This document shows positions 1 through 7,053 of a DNA stretch of 64,000 bases, one piece after another (the stretch's first letter is position 1; every line of letters starts with the position of its first letter). The notes under the pieces are model-generated. The model was not told where the DNA came from and searched no databases. It saw nothing but the letters and a program-made list of their open reading frames with translations. The stretch is from Kuafuiihalomonas sp039024635 (GTDB lineage: Bacteria > Myxococcota > Kuafuiibacteriia > Kuafuiibacteriales > Kuafuiibacteriaceae). The stretch is from assembly GCA_039024635.1 (NCBI GenBank), contig JBCCQA010000004.1, positions 179,447 to 243,446 of the forward strand, given 5' to 3'. Position numbers and translations under genes: made by a program.

Positions 1-244
1 CCCCGATTCGCTCGGTCGCATCGAGGACCTTGTCGAGGACCGAATTGGCCACACCTGCATCGTTGGACACGACGCTGACGCCTATCACGGCCCGATTGAA
101 GGTCTCGTTCTGTTCGACCTCGGCCACCGAGGCCTTGAAGTTGTTCTGCAGCCGATTGACGACCTTGCGCACTACGCTCCGCTTCTCCTTCAAGGAGAAG
201 GCACCAGGGATGCCCAGCGTGATCTCGAGGACCCCGACGACCAT
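1..244 (-). CDS. DUF503 / YlxP-like protein, 3' end cut off by window edge
   Basis: About 81 N-terminal residues are visible, read from an ATG at 244-242. They begin MVVGVLEITLGIPGAFSLKE and continue with a KEKRSVVRKVVNRLQ segment and an SVAEVEQNE segment, which is the pattern of the small DUF503 (YlxP) family. The gene starts 16 bases after the infB stop codon, the usual place of ylxP between infB and rbfA, so it is most likely the last visible gene of the nusA-infB operon. The molecular role of the family is unknown, though its fixed position suggests a link to ribosome assembly or translation. The C-terminus lies outside the window. The family call is firm from the N-terminal motif and context. 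Confidence 0.85.
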   Translation of the reverse strand, partial: MVVGVLEITLGIPGAFSLKEKRSVVRKVVNRLQNNFKASVAEVEQNETFNRAVIGVSVVSNDAGVANSVLDKVLDATERIG

Positions 245-260
245 GAGCTGGAACCGTTGC

Positions 261-3200
261 TCAGGGCCGAGCTTCGTCCGAGCCGATGGGCTCGTCCAGA
301 GCCGCCTCCGTCATCACGACCTCGTAGGCCTCGATGATGTCGCCTTCCTTGACGTCGTTGAATCGCTCGATCCCCATGCCGCACTCGAAGCCCTCGCGAA
401 CCTCACGGACGTCGTCCTTGAAGCGCTTCAGGCTCGAAAGCTTGCCATCGTAAATGGGCCGACTGTCTCTGAGAAGACGAACGTTGGCGTTGCGGTTGAT
501 GATCCCGTCCACGACCGCACAGCCCGCGATGGTCCCCACTTTGGGAACATTAAAGGTCTGCCTGACCTCGGCCCGGCCGAGGTACTTCTCCTTCTCGACG
601 GGAGACAGCAAGCCCTGCATGGCCAGCTTCACCTCGTCCACGGCCTCGTAGATGATGCTGTAGGTCCGGATGTCGACGCCGCTCGAGCGTGCCGCCTTGA
701 GGGCTTTGGTGTCGGGACGCACGCCGAAACCGATGATGATAGCCTCAGAAGCCACCGCGAACTCGACGTCCGATTCCACAACCGCGCCCACGCCGCCGCT
801 GATGACCGACACTTTCACCTTTTGGGTGGTCAAAGCCTGGAGCGAATCCTTTAGGGCTTCGACCGAGCCCTGGACGTCGGCCTTGATGATGATTCGGAGC
901 TCTTTTTGCTCCTCACCTTCGGCCTGCGCGAAGATGTCCTGCAGCGAAACCTTCGAGGAGCCGGTCAGCTCGGCCGCCCGTCGTTTCTCACGACGGTGAG
1001 CGACCAACTCCTTGGCCGCAGCCAGAGAGCTTGCGACTCGAAGTTCGTCGCCCGGCGAGGGCACGCCGTCCAAGCCCAGAATCTCTACCGGCGTCGAAGG
1101 ACCTGCCGCCTTCGCCTGCTTGCCGCCGTCGGTGATCATGGCGCGGACCTTGCCCTGGCACTCACCCGCCACGACTAGATCCCCTTTTCGTAGGGTGCCC
1201 TCTTTCACGAGCACAGTCGCCACGGGGCCCCGCCCCTTGTGGACGTGGCCTTCGACCACTGCCCCGACGGCCGGAACTTCTTCGTTGGCCTTGAGCTCCA
1301 TGATCTCGCTTTGCAGCGCCAGTTGCTCCAACAGGTCGTCGACGCCCGCCCCGGTCTTGGCCGAGATTTTCCGCATCAGAACGTCGCCGCCCCACTCCTC
1401 CACGAGGATGCCGTGGTCGGCGAGCTGCTGGAGGACTCGATCGGGATTGGCCTCTGGCTTATCGATCTTGTTGACGGCCACCAGTAGCGGAACGTCAGCC
1501 GACTTGGCGTGCTCGATGGCCTCCTTGGTCTGGGGCATCACACCGTCGTCGGCCGCCACCACCAAGATGATGATATCGGTGATATTCGCGCCTCGGGCGC
1601 GCATCTGAGAGAAGGCCGCGTGACCAGGCGTGTCGAGAAAGGTCACGTCCCCCATGGAGGTCCCGACCTTGTAGCCCGCGATGCGTTGGGTGATGCCACC
1701 CGCTTCGCCGGCCGCCACGTTGGCCTTCCGTATGTAGTCTAGAAGAGAGGTCTTCCCATGGTCGACGTGGCCCATGACGGTCACTACCGGCGCCCTGGGC
1801 GTCGCATTCTCGTCCACGGTCTCGGTCTCGTCACCGGCCGCCAGGTGCTCCGACTCATCGAAGACCTTGGACACGATCTCGTAGCCCATCTCCTCGCAGA
1901 CAAGGGCCGCCGTGTCGTGGTCGATGGGCTGGTTGATGCCCGCCATCACGCCCTGACGCATGAGCCAGGAAATGATCTGCGTGGCCTTGACGCCCATCTG
2001 CTGGGACAGCTCGGCCGCGGTGATGGTGTCGCCGATCTGGATCGGCTGCTTAGCGACCGGCGTCGTGGGCTCGGTCTTCTGCTTACTGCGCTTCGTCTTG
2101 GGCCTCTTACGATTCGGCGCGGGGTAGTACACTTGGCCGCGGCGGTGCTCGAGCAGGTCCTTGGCCGACATCTCTTCTCGTCGGCGGCCGGGACTGCGCT
2201 TGTTCTTCGCGTTTTCCTTGCGAACGTCCACCAGCTCCTTCCGCTTCCCGCTGGCGTCGGTTCGAACTACCAGCTCGGTGACGGGGGAGGCAGGTTGCGG
2301 GGCTTGTTCCGTTTTTCCCCAGTCCTTGGGCGGCTCGGGCCGCTTCGACTGCTTGAGTCGAGCTTTGAGAATGCTCGGATCGATGCGTCGCAGGACCTTG
2401 GTCTCGGGTTCGACCTGCTTCTTGGCCGAGACGGCCGGAGATGACGGCGGTGGCGGGGCCACGCGCTGCCGTTCGTCGTCGTCCTCGCGCTCGCCGAAGT
2501 CGAACTCCTCGAAGGCCAGATCGCCGATGTCGGGCTTTTCGTCGTCGTCTTCGTAGTCCTCACGACGACGGTCCAGCCGGTCCTCTCGACGATCGTCGTC
2601 GTCGGGCGAGGAGGCCGTCGTCGCTGGGTCGGACCGAGCCGAGACTTCCTCCGCCTTCTCGATGGGCTCGGCGACGGTTTTCGTCTCCGCTGCGGGCGGG
2701 GCCACCTCGACTTCGGTCTGGGCAGGAACCGGGAGTCCTTCATCAGGGGCCTGCATCTCGACCGGCTCGACGGAGGGCTGGGTTTCAGGGGCTTCGGCCA
2801 CCGGCGGAGTCTCCGGTGGAGCCTCGGCCGCCGGAGCCTGGGCTTCGACCGGAGCGCTCTCGGACGGCGCAGCCGCTTCGGCGCGCACTTCGGTCTCGGC
2901 GGGCTTCTCGACCTTGGCCTCAGGCTCGAGCGGACGTGCCGGTCGTGCGGTGCGGGCCGGCCGTGCCACCCGGACTTCGGGCTTGGGCGGCGGCGGGGCC
3001 TCTTGGACTGGGGCGGGGGGAGCGGCGGCCTCGCTTTCGGCCTCGGACTCCGGAGAACGGCGACGAACGACGGTCACGGTTTCGCCATCGTCACCCTTGC
3101 GACGACGTACGACGGCCTCGCCCCCGTCCTTGGAGCGCCTTCGGATGACCGTCCGGCTTACGCGACGTTCGTCGGTCTTGGCCTTGCGGTCTTCTTCGGC

Positions 3201-3347
3201 CTTCTTCAAAGCTTCACGAACAGCGTCCTCGTCGACGGTCGACGAGTGGGACTTGACCTCGAAACCCAGCTTCTGGAGCTGATCGATCAAGTCCCGGTTC
3301 TGATAGCCCAGCTCCTTGGCCAGCTCGAATATCCGCTTCTTCCCCAT
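261..3347 (-). CDS. infB: Translation initiation factor IF-2
   Basis: This 1028-residue GTPase brings initiator fMet-tRNA to the 30S subunit and promotes subunit joining in the cytoplasm. The N-terminus (MGKKRIFELAKELG) is a typical IF2_N module. It is followed by a very long Pro/Ala/Glu-rich, highly charged linker (roughly residues 70-430) with Arg-Pro-Ala runs, then a second IF2_N-like module, then the G domain with GHVDHGKTS near residue 525, DTPGHAAF and NKIDKPE. Domains II, III and IV follow, ending in the fMet-tRNA-binding region. The length matches long-linker IF-2 proteins of deltaproteobacteria. The gene is in the order rimP, nusA, ylxR/L7Ae, infB, DUF503. An AGAGG sequence sits just before the ATG, with unusually short spacing. 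Confidence 0.98.
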   Translation of the reverse strand: MGKKRIFELAKELGYQNRDLIDQLQKLGFEVKSHSSTVDEDAVREALKKAEEDRKAKTDERRVSRTVIRRRSKDGGEAVVRRRKGDDGETVTVVRRRSPESEAESEAAAPPAPVQEAPPPPKPEVRVARPARTARPARPLEPEAKVEKPAETEVRAEAAAPSESAPVEAQAPAAEAPPETPPVAEAPETQPSVEPVEMQAPDEGLPVPAQTEVEVAPPAAETKTVAEPIEKAEEVSARSDPATTASSPDDDDRREDRLDRRREDYEDDDEKPDIGDLAFEEFDFGEREDDDERQRVAPPPPSSPAVSAKKQVEPETKVLRRIDPSILKARLKQSKRPEPPKDWGKTEQAPQPASPVTELVVRTDASGKRKELVDVRKENAKNKRSPGRRREEMSAKDLLEHRRGQVYYPAPNRKRPKTKRSKQKTEPTTPVAKQPIQIGDTITAAELSQQMGVKATQIISWLMRQGVMAGINQPIDHDTAALVCEEMGYEIVSKVFDESEHLAAGDETETVDENATPRAPVVTVMGHVDHGKTSLLDYIRKANVAAGEAGGITQRIAGYKVGTSMGDVTFLDTPGHAAFSQMRARGANITDIIILVVAADDGVMPQTKEAIEHAKSADVPLLVAVNKIDKPEANPDRVLQQLADHGILVEEWGGDVLMRKISAKTGAGVDDLLEQLALQSEIMELKANEEVPAVGAVVEGHVHKGRGPVATVLVKEGTLRKGDLVVAGECQGKVRAMITDGGKQAKAAGPSTPVEILGLDGVPSPGDELRVASSLAAAKELVAHRREKRRAAELTGSSKVSLQDIFAQAEGEEQKELRIIIKADVQGSVEALKDSLQALTTQKVKVSVISGGVGAVVESDVEFAVASEAIIIGFGVRPDTKALKAARSSGVDIRTYSIIYEAVDEVKLAMQGLLSPVEKEKYLGRAEVRQTFNVPKVGTIAGCAVVDGIINRNANVRLLRDSRPIYDGKLSSLKRFKDDVREVREGFECGMGIERFNDVKEGDIIEAYEVVMTEAALDEPIGSDEARP

Positions 3348-3381
3348 AACCTCTGGTGGTCCTCGCCCTCTTTAGCCCGGG

Positions 3382-4005
3382 CTATGCCTCACGGGCCCCC
3401 TCGTTGGTCAACCGTTGATGACGCTCCCCGTCGTTCGACAGACGCTCAGCGAATACGCTCGGGAGTACCCCCAACACCGCGGTCGGTCCTCGTCCAAGTC
3501 GAGCCCCGAAGCTCTCGCTCGAGCCGAATCGGAGGACAGGGACGGTACCCGCCGCCTTCCTGACTTGGCGAGCGGTTCGTTCGCTCGCATCCCTGGACAG
3601 CACCACGACCGAGGAAGCGGAACGGCCGAGGGCGGCCGAAACTTCCTCCAACCCGATGACCAGTTTCCCAGCCCGCCGAGCAAGGCCGAGGTGGTCGAGC
3701 ATGCGGGCCTCGAGACGGGTCGCCACCGACTCCAGGAAGAGCTGAGCCTCGGGCTCGGGGCCGCTCCATCCCTTGAAGAGGCGGCGAAGGCCCTTGGCCG
3801 TCAGCGCCTGGAGGATGACCTCTCGATCCGGAGACACGTGAAGGCCCCGGCCGGGGGCCTTTCCGCTCAGATCAACCTGAGGCCGACCCTCCGGATCGAG
3901 GACCATTCGCAGCAGGCGCGACTTCGGCTGACGCCTGCGGGTCCACGCGCACATCCGAATCGGCTCCGGGCTTTGCTGCGTCTGTCCCAAGTCATCCATC
4001 CACAT
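3382..4005 (-). CDS. YlxR (DUF448) and L7Ae/YlxQ-like fusion RNA-binding protein
   Basis: The 207-residue protein joins two families that are often separate genes between nusA and infB. The N-terminal ~70 residues match DUF448/YlxR (RMCAWTRRR, then a basic stretch and GRGLHVS). Residues from about 95 onward match the L7Ae/YlxQ fold (LGLARRAGKLVIG, then SVVVLSRDAS). The L7Ae family binds kink-turn RNA; the role of this fusion is not established but its operon points to ribosome or transcription-translation function. The ATG at 4005 has GGAGG ten bases upstream. The stop lies 34 bases before the infB start, and nusA ends 29 bases upstream. The fusion is read in a single frame without any sign of frameshift. 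Confidence 0.87.
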   Translation of the reverse strand: MWMDDLGQTQQSPEPIRMCAWTRRRQPKSRLLRMVLDPEGRPQVDLSGKAPGRGLHVSPDREVILQALTAKGLRRLFKGWSGPEPEAQLFLESVATRLEARMLDHLGLARRAGKLVIGLEEVSAALGRSASSVVVLSRDASERTARQVRKAAGTVPVLRFGSSESFGARLGRGPTAVLGVLPSVFAERLSNDGERHQRLTNEGAREA

Positions 4006-4034
4006 GCGTCCACGTCCTCCGCGCCGGCCATGGC

Positions 4035-5678
4035 TCAGGCCTGAGCCGCCGACTCGGCCTCATCCATCAGGAGTTCGGAGGGCTCATAGCCGTCTTCGGG
4101 GCCTGCACCATCGCTGGAGGGTTCCACGGCCTCCCCGGCCCCTTCCTTGGCCAAGAAGATACCGGCCGCATGACGAAGCTGATCGAGGGTCTCCCGTTCG
4201 ATTCCCGACTTCTCGCTCACGAGGTCGAGACGCTGCAGATCGACCAGGTCTTCCACGAAGTAGATCCGAGCCCTCTCCAGCTGAGCGGCTACTTCCTCCC
4301 CCACGCCTTTGACCCGGTACAGCCGGTCCGCCTCCGACATGCGCTCCTTGCGGGCGTCGACATCCCGGAACATCGCCAGGGCCTCGTCTCGAGCCTGACG
4401 GTGGGATTCGACCTTCTTCTCGGCGCTCTCCTTCTTCTCCACCTCGACCACCCGCTCGGCGTCCTTTTTGAGGCGAGCGCCCATCTCCTCCCCGATGCCC
4501 GGGATCTTGGCCAGGAAGTCGAGCTCGGTATCGAGGATGTCCTGCGCCGAGCGGACGCCGTAGTTGTACAGCGTCTGCATGTGGATATCGTTCACACCCT
4601 CCAGCCGGCCTAGGCTCTCGAAGGCCCGGTCTTTGATCTCGCGAACCTTGGACTCCGAGATGATGTCGAGACGCCAACCGGTGAGCTGAGAAGCCAGGCG
4701 CACGTTCTGTCCCCTTCGACCGATGGCTAAAGAGAGCTGGTCGTCCGGAACGATGAGCTCCATGGCATGGTTGGATTCGTCCATGAGGACGCGGCTCACT
4801 TCGGCCGGGGCCAAGGCGTTGCAGACGAATCGAGCCACGTCTTCATCCCAAGGCACGATGTCGACCTTCTCGCCTCGGAGCTCCTGGACCACTGCCTGGA
4901 CCCTCGAGCCCTTCATGCCGACGCAGGCACCCACCGGATCCACATCCCGGTCGCTCGAAGAGACGGCGATCTTGGAGCGGGCGCCGGGCTCACGTGCCGC
5001 CGCCTCGATCTTCACGATGCCCTCGTAGATTTCGGGCACCTCGACCTCGAACAGCTTCACGAGAAGCCCGGGAGAGGTCCGAGAGAGAACGATCTGGGAC
5101 CCACGAGCCTGCTTGTTGACGTCGAGAACGTAGGCCTGGATTCGGTCCCCGACTCGGTAGAACTCTCTGTTGCACTGCTCACGGATCGGGAGCACCGCTT
5201 CGGCCCGCCCCAAGTCCACGATCAGATTGCCCCGCTCGAAGCGCCGAACGACGCCCGTCGCCAACTCGTCGGCTCGGTCCTTGTACTCCTCGAAGACGTT
5301 CTCGCGCTCAGCTTCCCTGACCCGCTGGATGATGACCTGCTTGGCGGTCTGGGCCGCGATTCGTCCCAGGTCCTTCTTCTCGATCTTCAGACCCAGGGAG
5401 TCACCGACTTCACAGTCGGGATCGAGCTCCCTAGCTTCGTCGAAGAGGATCTGCGTCGCAGGGTTGTCGATCTCGTCGACCACCGTTCGGAACTCGAACA
5501 GCTCCACTTCTCCCGTCTCTTCGATGAACTGGGCCTCGATGTCCCTTTCCAAGCCAAAGACCTTTCGGGCCGCCGTCAACATGGCGGCCTCCAGGGCCTC
5601 GACCAGGATGTCGCGGGAGATGCTCTTGTCGGTGGCCACTTGGCCCAGCACCGAATTCAGATTCTCGAGATCCATCAT
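4035..5678 (-). CDS. nusA: Transcription termination/antitermination factor NusA
   Basis: NusA binds RNA polymerase and nascent RNA and controls pausing, termination and antitermination. The 547-residue protein shows the N-terminal polymerase-binding domain (LENLNSVLGQVATDKSI), an S1 domain around residues 135-200 (GVVRRFERGNLIVDLG), and two KH domains (VGACVGMKGSRVQAVVQEL and LSLAIGRRGQNVRLASQLTG). A C-terminal extension follows with helix-hairpin-helix repeats (LAKIPGIGEEMGARL and YRVKGVGEEVAAQL) and an acidic tail. The ATG has AAGGA four bases upstream. It lies 23 bases after rimP and is co-transcribed with it, so the leader hairpin before rimP could feed back on NusA itself. Confidence 0.98.
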   Translation of the reverse strand: MMDLENLNSVLGQVATDKSISRDILVEALEAAMLTAARKVFGLERDIEAQFIEETGEVELFEFRTVVDEIDNPATQILFDEARELDPDCEVGDSLGLKIEKKDLGRIAAQTAKQVIIQRVREAERENVFEEYKDRADELATGVVRRFERGNLIVDLGRAEAVLPIREQCNREFYRVGDRIQAYVLDVNKQARGSQIVLSRTSPGLLVKLFEVEVPEIYEGIVKIEAAAREPGARSKIAVSSSDRDVDPVGACVGMKGSRVQAVVQELRGEKVDIVPWDEDVARFVCNALAPAEVSRVLMDESNHAMELIVPDDQLSLAIGRRGQNVRLASQLTGWRLDIISESKVREIKDRAFESLGRLEGVNDIHMQTLYNYGVRSAQDILDTELDFLAKIPGIGEEMGARLKKDAERVVEVEKKESAEKKVESHRQARDEALAMFRDVDARKERMSEADRLYRVKGVGEEVAAQLERARIYFVEDLVDLQRLDLVSEKSGIERETLDQLRHAAGIFLAKEGAGEAVEPSSDGAGPEDGYEPSELLMDEAESAAQA

Positions 5679-5701
5679 TACGTCCTTCGCTCAAAGAGCG
5701 C

Positions 5702-6199
5702 TCAAAACTCCAACAAGGGCTCCAGGTTCGCTTTCGCGACCTCGCTCAACTGAATCGTGAAGCGTTGTCCATCTTCCAGGCTCAAGGTCAGCCGTTCGTC
5801 CTCGAAGCCCTCCAAGAGTCCGGTGTAGGTTCGGCGCCCGTCCTTCTTCTCGAAGGTCTTCACCTTGATGCGACTGCCGAGCTCTCGAGAGAAGTGGTGC
5901 GCTTTGGTGAGGGGTCGGAACAGGCCGGGCGACGACACCTCCAAACGGTAGGCGCCGGGGATGGCGTCTTCCACGTCAAGGAGGTCGCCCACCACGCGAC
6001 TGACCCTCTGACAGTCATCCACCGACACCCCCTGCTCCTTGGTCCCGGGAGGAATGCTGTCGATGTACAGCCGAAGAACGGTCCCCCGGCCCTCGCCCAC
6101 CCACTCCGCATCGATGAGCTCGTAGCGCTCTGCTTCGAGAACAGGCTCGACGAGCTCGGTAACGCGCTCGCGGATCTGGATGGCTCGGCTGAAGCTCAT
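5702..6199 (-). CDS. rimP: Ribosome maturation factor RimP
   Basis: RimP helps mature the 30S subunit. The chosen ATG at 6199-6197 gives 165 residues starting MSFSRAIQIRERVTELVEP, which matches the usual RimP N-terminus; the reading frame stays open upstream to 6487 but that extension looks non-coding. The SSPGLFRPL segment (family motif SSPGLDRPL) and the C-terminal SH3-like part ending LSEVAKANLEPLLEF are clear. It is the first gene of the nusA-infB operon. An intrinsic-terminator-like hairpin at 6224-6256 lies between the likely promoter and this gene. Confidence 0.95.
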   Translation of the reverse strand: MSFSRAIQIRERVTELVEPVLEAERYELIDAEWVGEGRGTVLRLYIDSIPPGTKEQGVSVDDCQRVSRVVGDLLDVEDAIPGAYRLEVSSPGLFRPLTKAHHFSRELGSRIKVKTFEKKDGRRTYTGLLEGFEDERLTLSLEDGQRFTIQLSEVAKANLEPLLEF

Positions 6200-6223
6200 G
6201 GTGCTTCCGGTCCCCCAGAAACG

Positions 6224-6256
6224 AAAAAAGGTGGGAAGCCCGGGGGCCCCCACCTT
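6224..6256 (-). terminator. Intrinsic terminator-like hairpin in the rimP-nusA leader (candidate attenuator)
   Basis: Read on the minus strand, AAGGTGGG (6256-6249) pairs with CCCACCTT (6235-6228) around a 13-base GC-rich loop. The downstream arm runs directly into a six-T tract (6229-6224). This is a textbook intrinsic terminator, yet it lies 25 bases upstream of the rimP start and downstream of a plausible promoter. No minus-strand gene ends nearby that it would serve, since ileS ends 800 bases upstream and an oppositely oriented gene lies between. Attenuation of the operon is the simplest reading. Confidence 0.7.
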
Positions 6257-6283
6257 CCAACCGTAGCCGGAGGGTATGGCCCG

Positions 6284-6312
6284 CTTATGCGCTTTTTGGA
6301 CCCGCCTCGCAA
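6284..6312 (-). promoter_or_regulatory. rimP: Candidate promoter for the rimP-nusA-infB operon
   Basis: On the minus strand TTGCGA (6312-6307) and CATAAG (6289-6284) are separated by exactly 17 bases. Each matches the sigma-70 consensus at four of six positions. A start a few bases downstream would give a leader of about 80 bases containing the terminator-like hairpin. This is a pattern match only. Confidence 0.4.
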
Positions 6313-6358
6313 GCGAGAATGCGTCGCACGTCGGCCAGGATTTCCGTAGACCGGGGCC

Positions 6359-6931
6359 ATGGACACGCTGGAGGCGATTCGTTCCCGGCGCTCGGTGAAG
6401 CCCGAGCACATGCGCAGTGATCCCGTGCCGGACCCGGTTATCCAAGAACTCCTCGAGGCGGCCAACTGGGCCCCTTCTCACGGCCACACCGAACCCTGGC
6501 GCTTCGTCGGTTTTCGAGGCGAGACCCGGGCCGCCCTCGTGGACGCGATGTGCGAGGCGAAGCTTCCCCCAGGCCAGCCCGCATGGTCCGCCGTCGACCC
6601 CAGGCGAGAGAGGATTCGACGCAAGGTGATGACCGCGCCCTTATGCCTGGCCATCGTGTGCGCGGTCTCGACCTTGCCCAAGATCCAGGAGCACGAGGAG
6701 CTCGCATCGACGGCGATGGCGGTTCAAAATCTCCACTTGGCGGCCCGCGCACGGGGGCTCGGTGGCTTTTGGTCCAGCGGCAAGAAGGCGGCCGCCCCCA
6801 GCATGGCGCGTTTTCTGAAGTTGGCCCCGAACGAACGATGCCTCGGCTTCTTCTACCTCGGTTATCCCGCCGTCGAGTGGCCCACCAGCTTGCGGGGACC
6901 GGTCGGGGAGAAGGTGCGCTGGTACGGCTGA
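6359..6931 (+). CDS. Nitroreductase family protein (YdjA-like)
   Basis: This 190-residue protein is a predicted FMN-dependent NAD(P)H oxidoreductase. The N-terminal TLEAIRSRRSVKPEHMR is the FMN-binding start typical of the family, followed by LLEAANWAPSHGHTEPWRF. Later AVQNLHLAARARGLGGFWSS and the C-terminal FFYLGYP (family motif lGyp) are conserved. The short length and lack of an insertion fit the single-domain YdjA/RutE-like group, whose physiological substrate is usually unknown. It is divergent from rimP with 159 bases between the two starts. Two hairpins follow the gene, the second with a six-T run. Confidence 0.87.
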   Translation: MDTLEAIRSRRSVKPEHMRSDPVPDPVIQELLEAANWAPSHGHTEPWRFVGFRGETRAALVDAMCEAKLPPGQPAWSAVDPRRERIRRKVMTAPLCLAIVCAVSTLPKIQEHEELASTAMAVQNLHLAARARGLGGFWSSGKKAAAPSMARFLKLAPNERCLGFFYLGYPAVEWPTSLRGPVGEKVRWYG

Positions 6932-6947
6932 GGTCGTTTTCCGACCT
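6929..6947 (+). terminator. Short hairpin at the nitroreductase stop codon
   Basis: GAGGTCG and CGACCTC pair perfectly around a five-base loop, starting within the stop codon and followed by a pyrimidine-rich stretch. It may act together with the stronger hairpin 70 bases downstream. Confidence 0.4.
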
Positions 6948-7016
6948 CGCCTTTCTTTTCTTTGCTCGAAACGTTCGGTAAGAGTGAGGAGTCCGACTTT
7001 GGATGGCTCGTTCTTG

Positions 7017-7053
7017 CCCCGCTCCTCGCATTGCGCGTCGAGCGGGGTTTTTT
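7017..7053 (+). terminator. Intrinsic terminator after the nitroreductase gene
   Basis: CCCCGCTC (7017-7024) pairs with GAGCGGGG (7040-7047) and is followed by six T residues on the plus strand. The T-run overlaps the ileS stop codon on the other strand. In the minus direction the stem is not followed by a T-run, so it mainly serves the plus-strand gene. Confidence 0.85.

Noticed and set aside
2267..2743. Arg/Pro/Ser-rich frame within the infB linker
   Set aside because: Same strand, other frame of the IF-2 linker; composition is a by-product of Asp/Ala/Glu codons.
6932..7052. Possible tRNA or small RNA gene after the nitroreductase
   Set aside because: No cloverleaf or conserved T-loop sequence; the two hairpins are explained as terminators.
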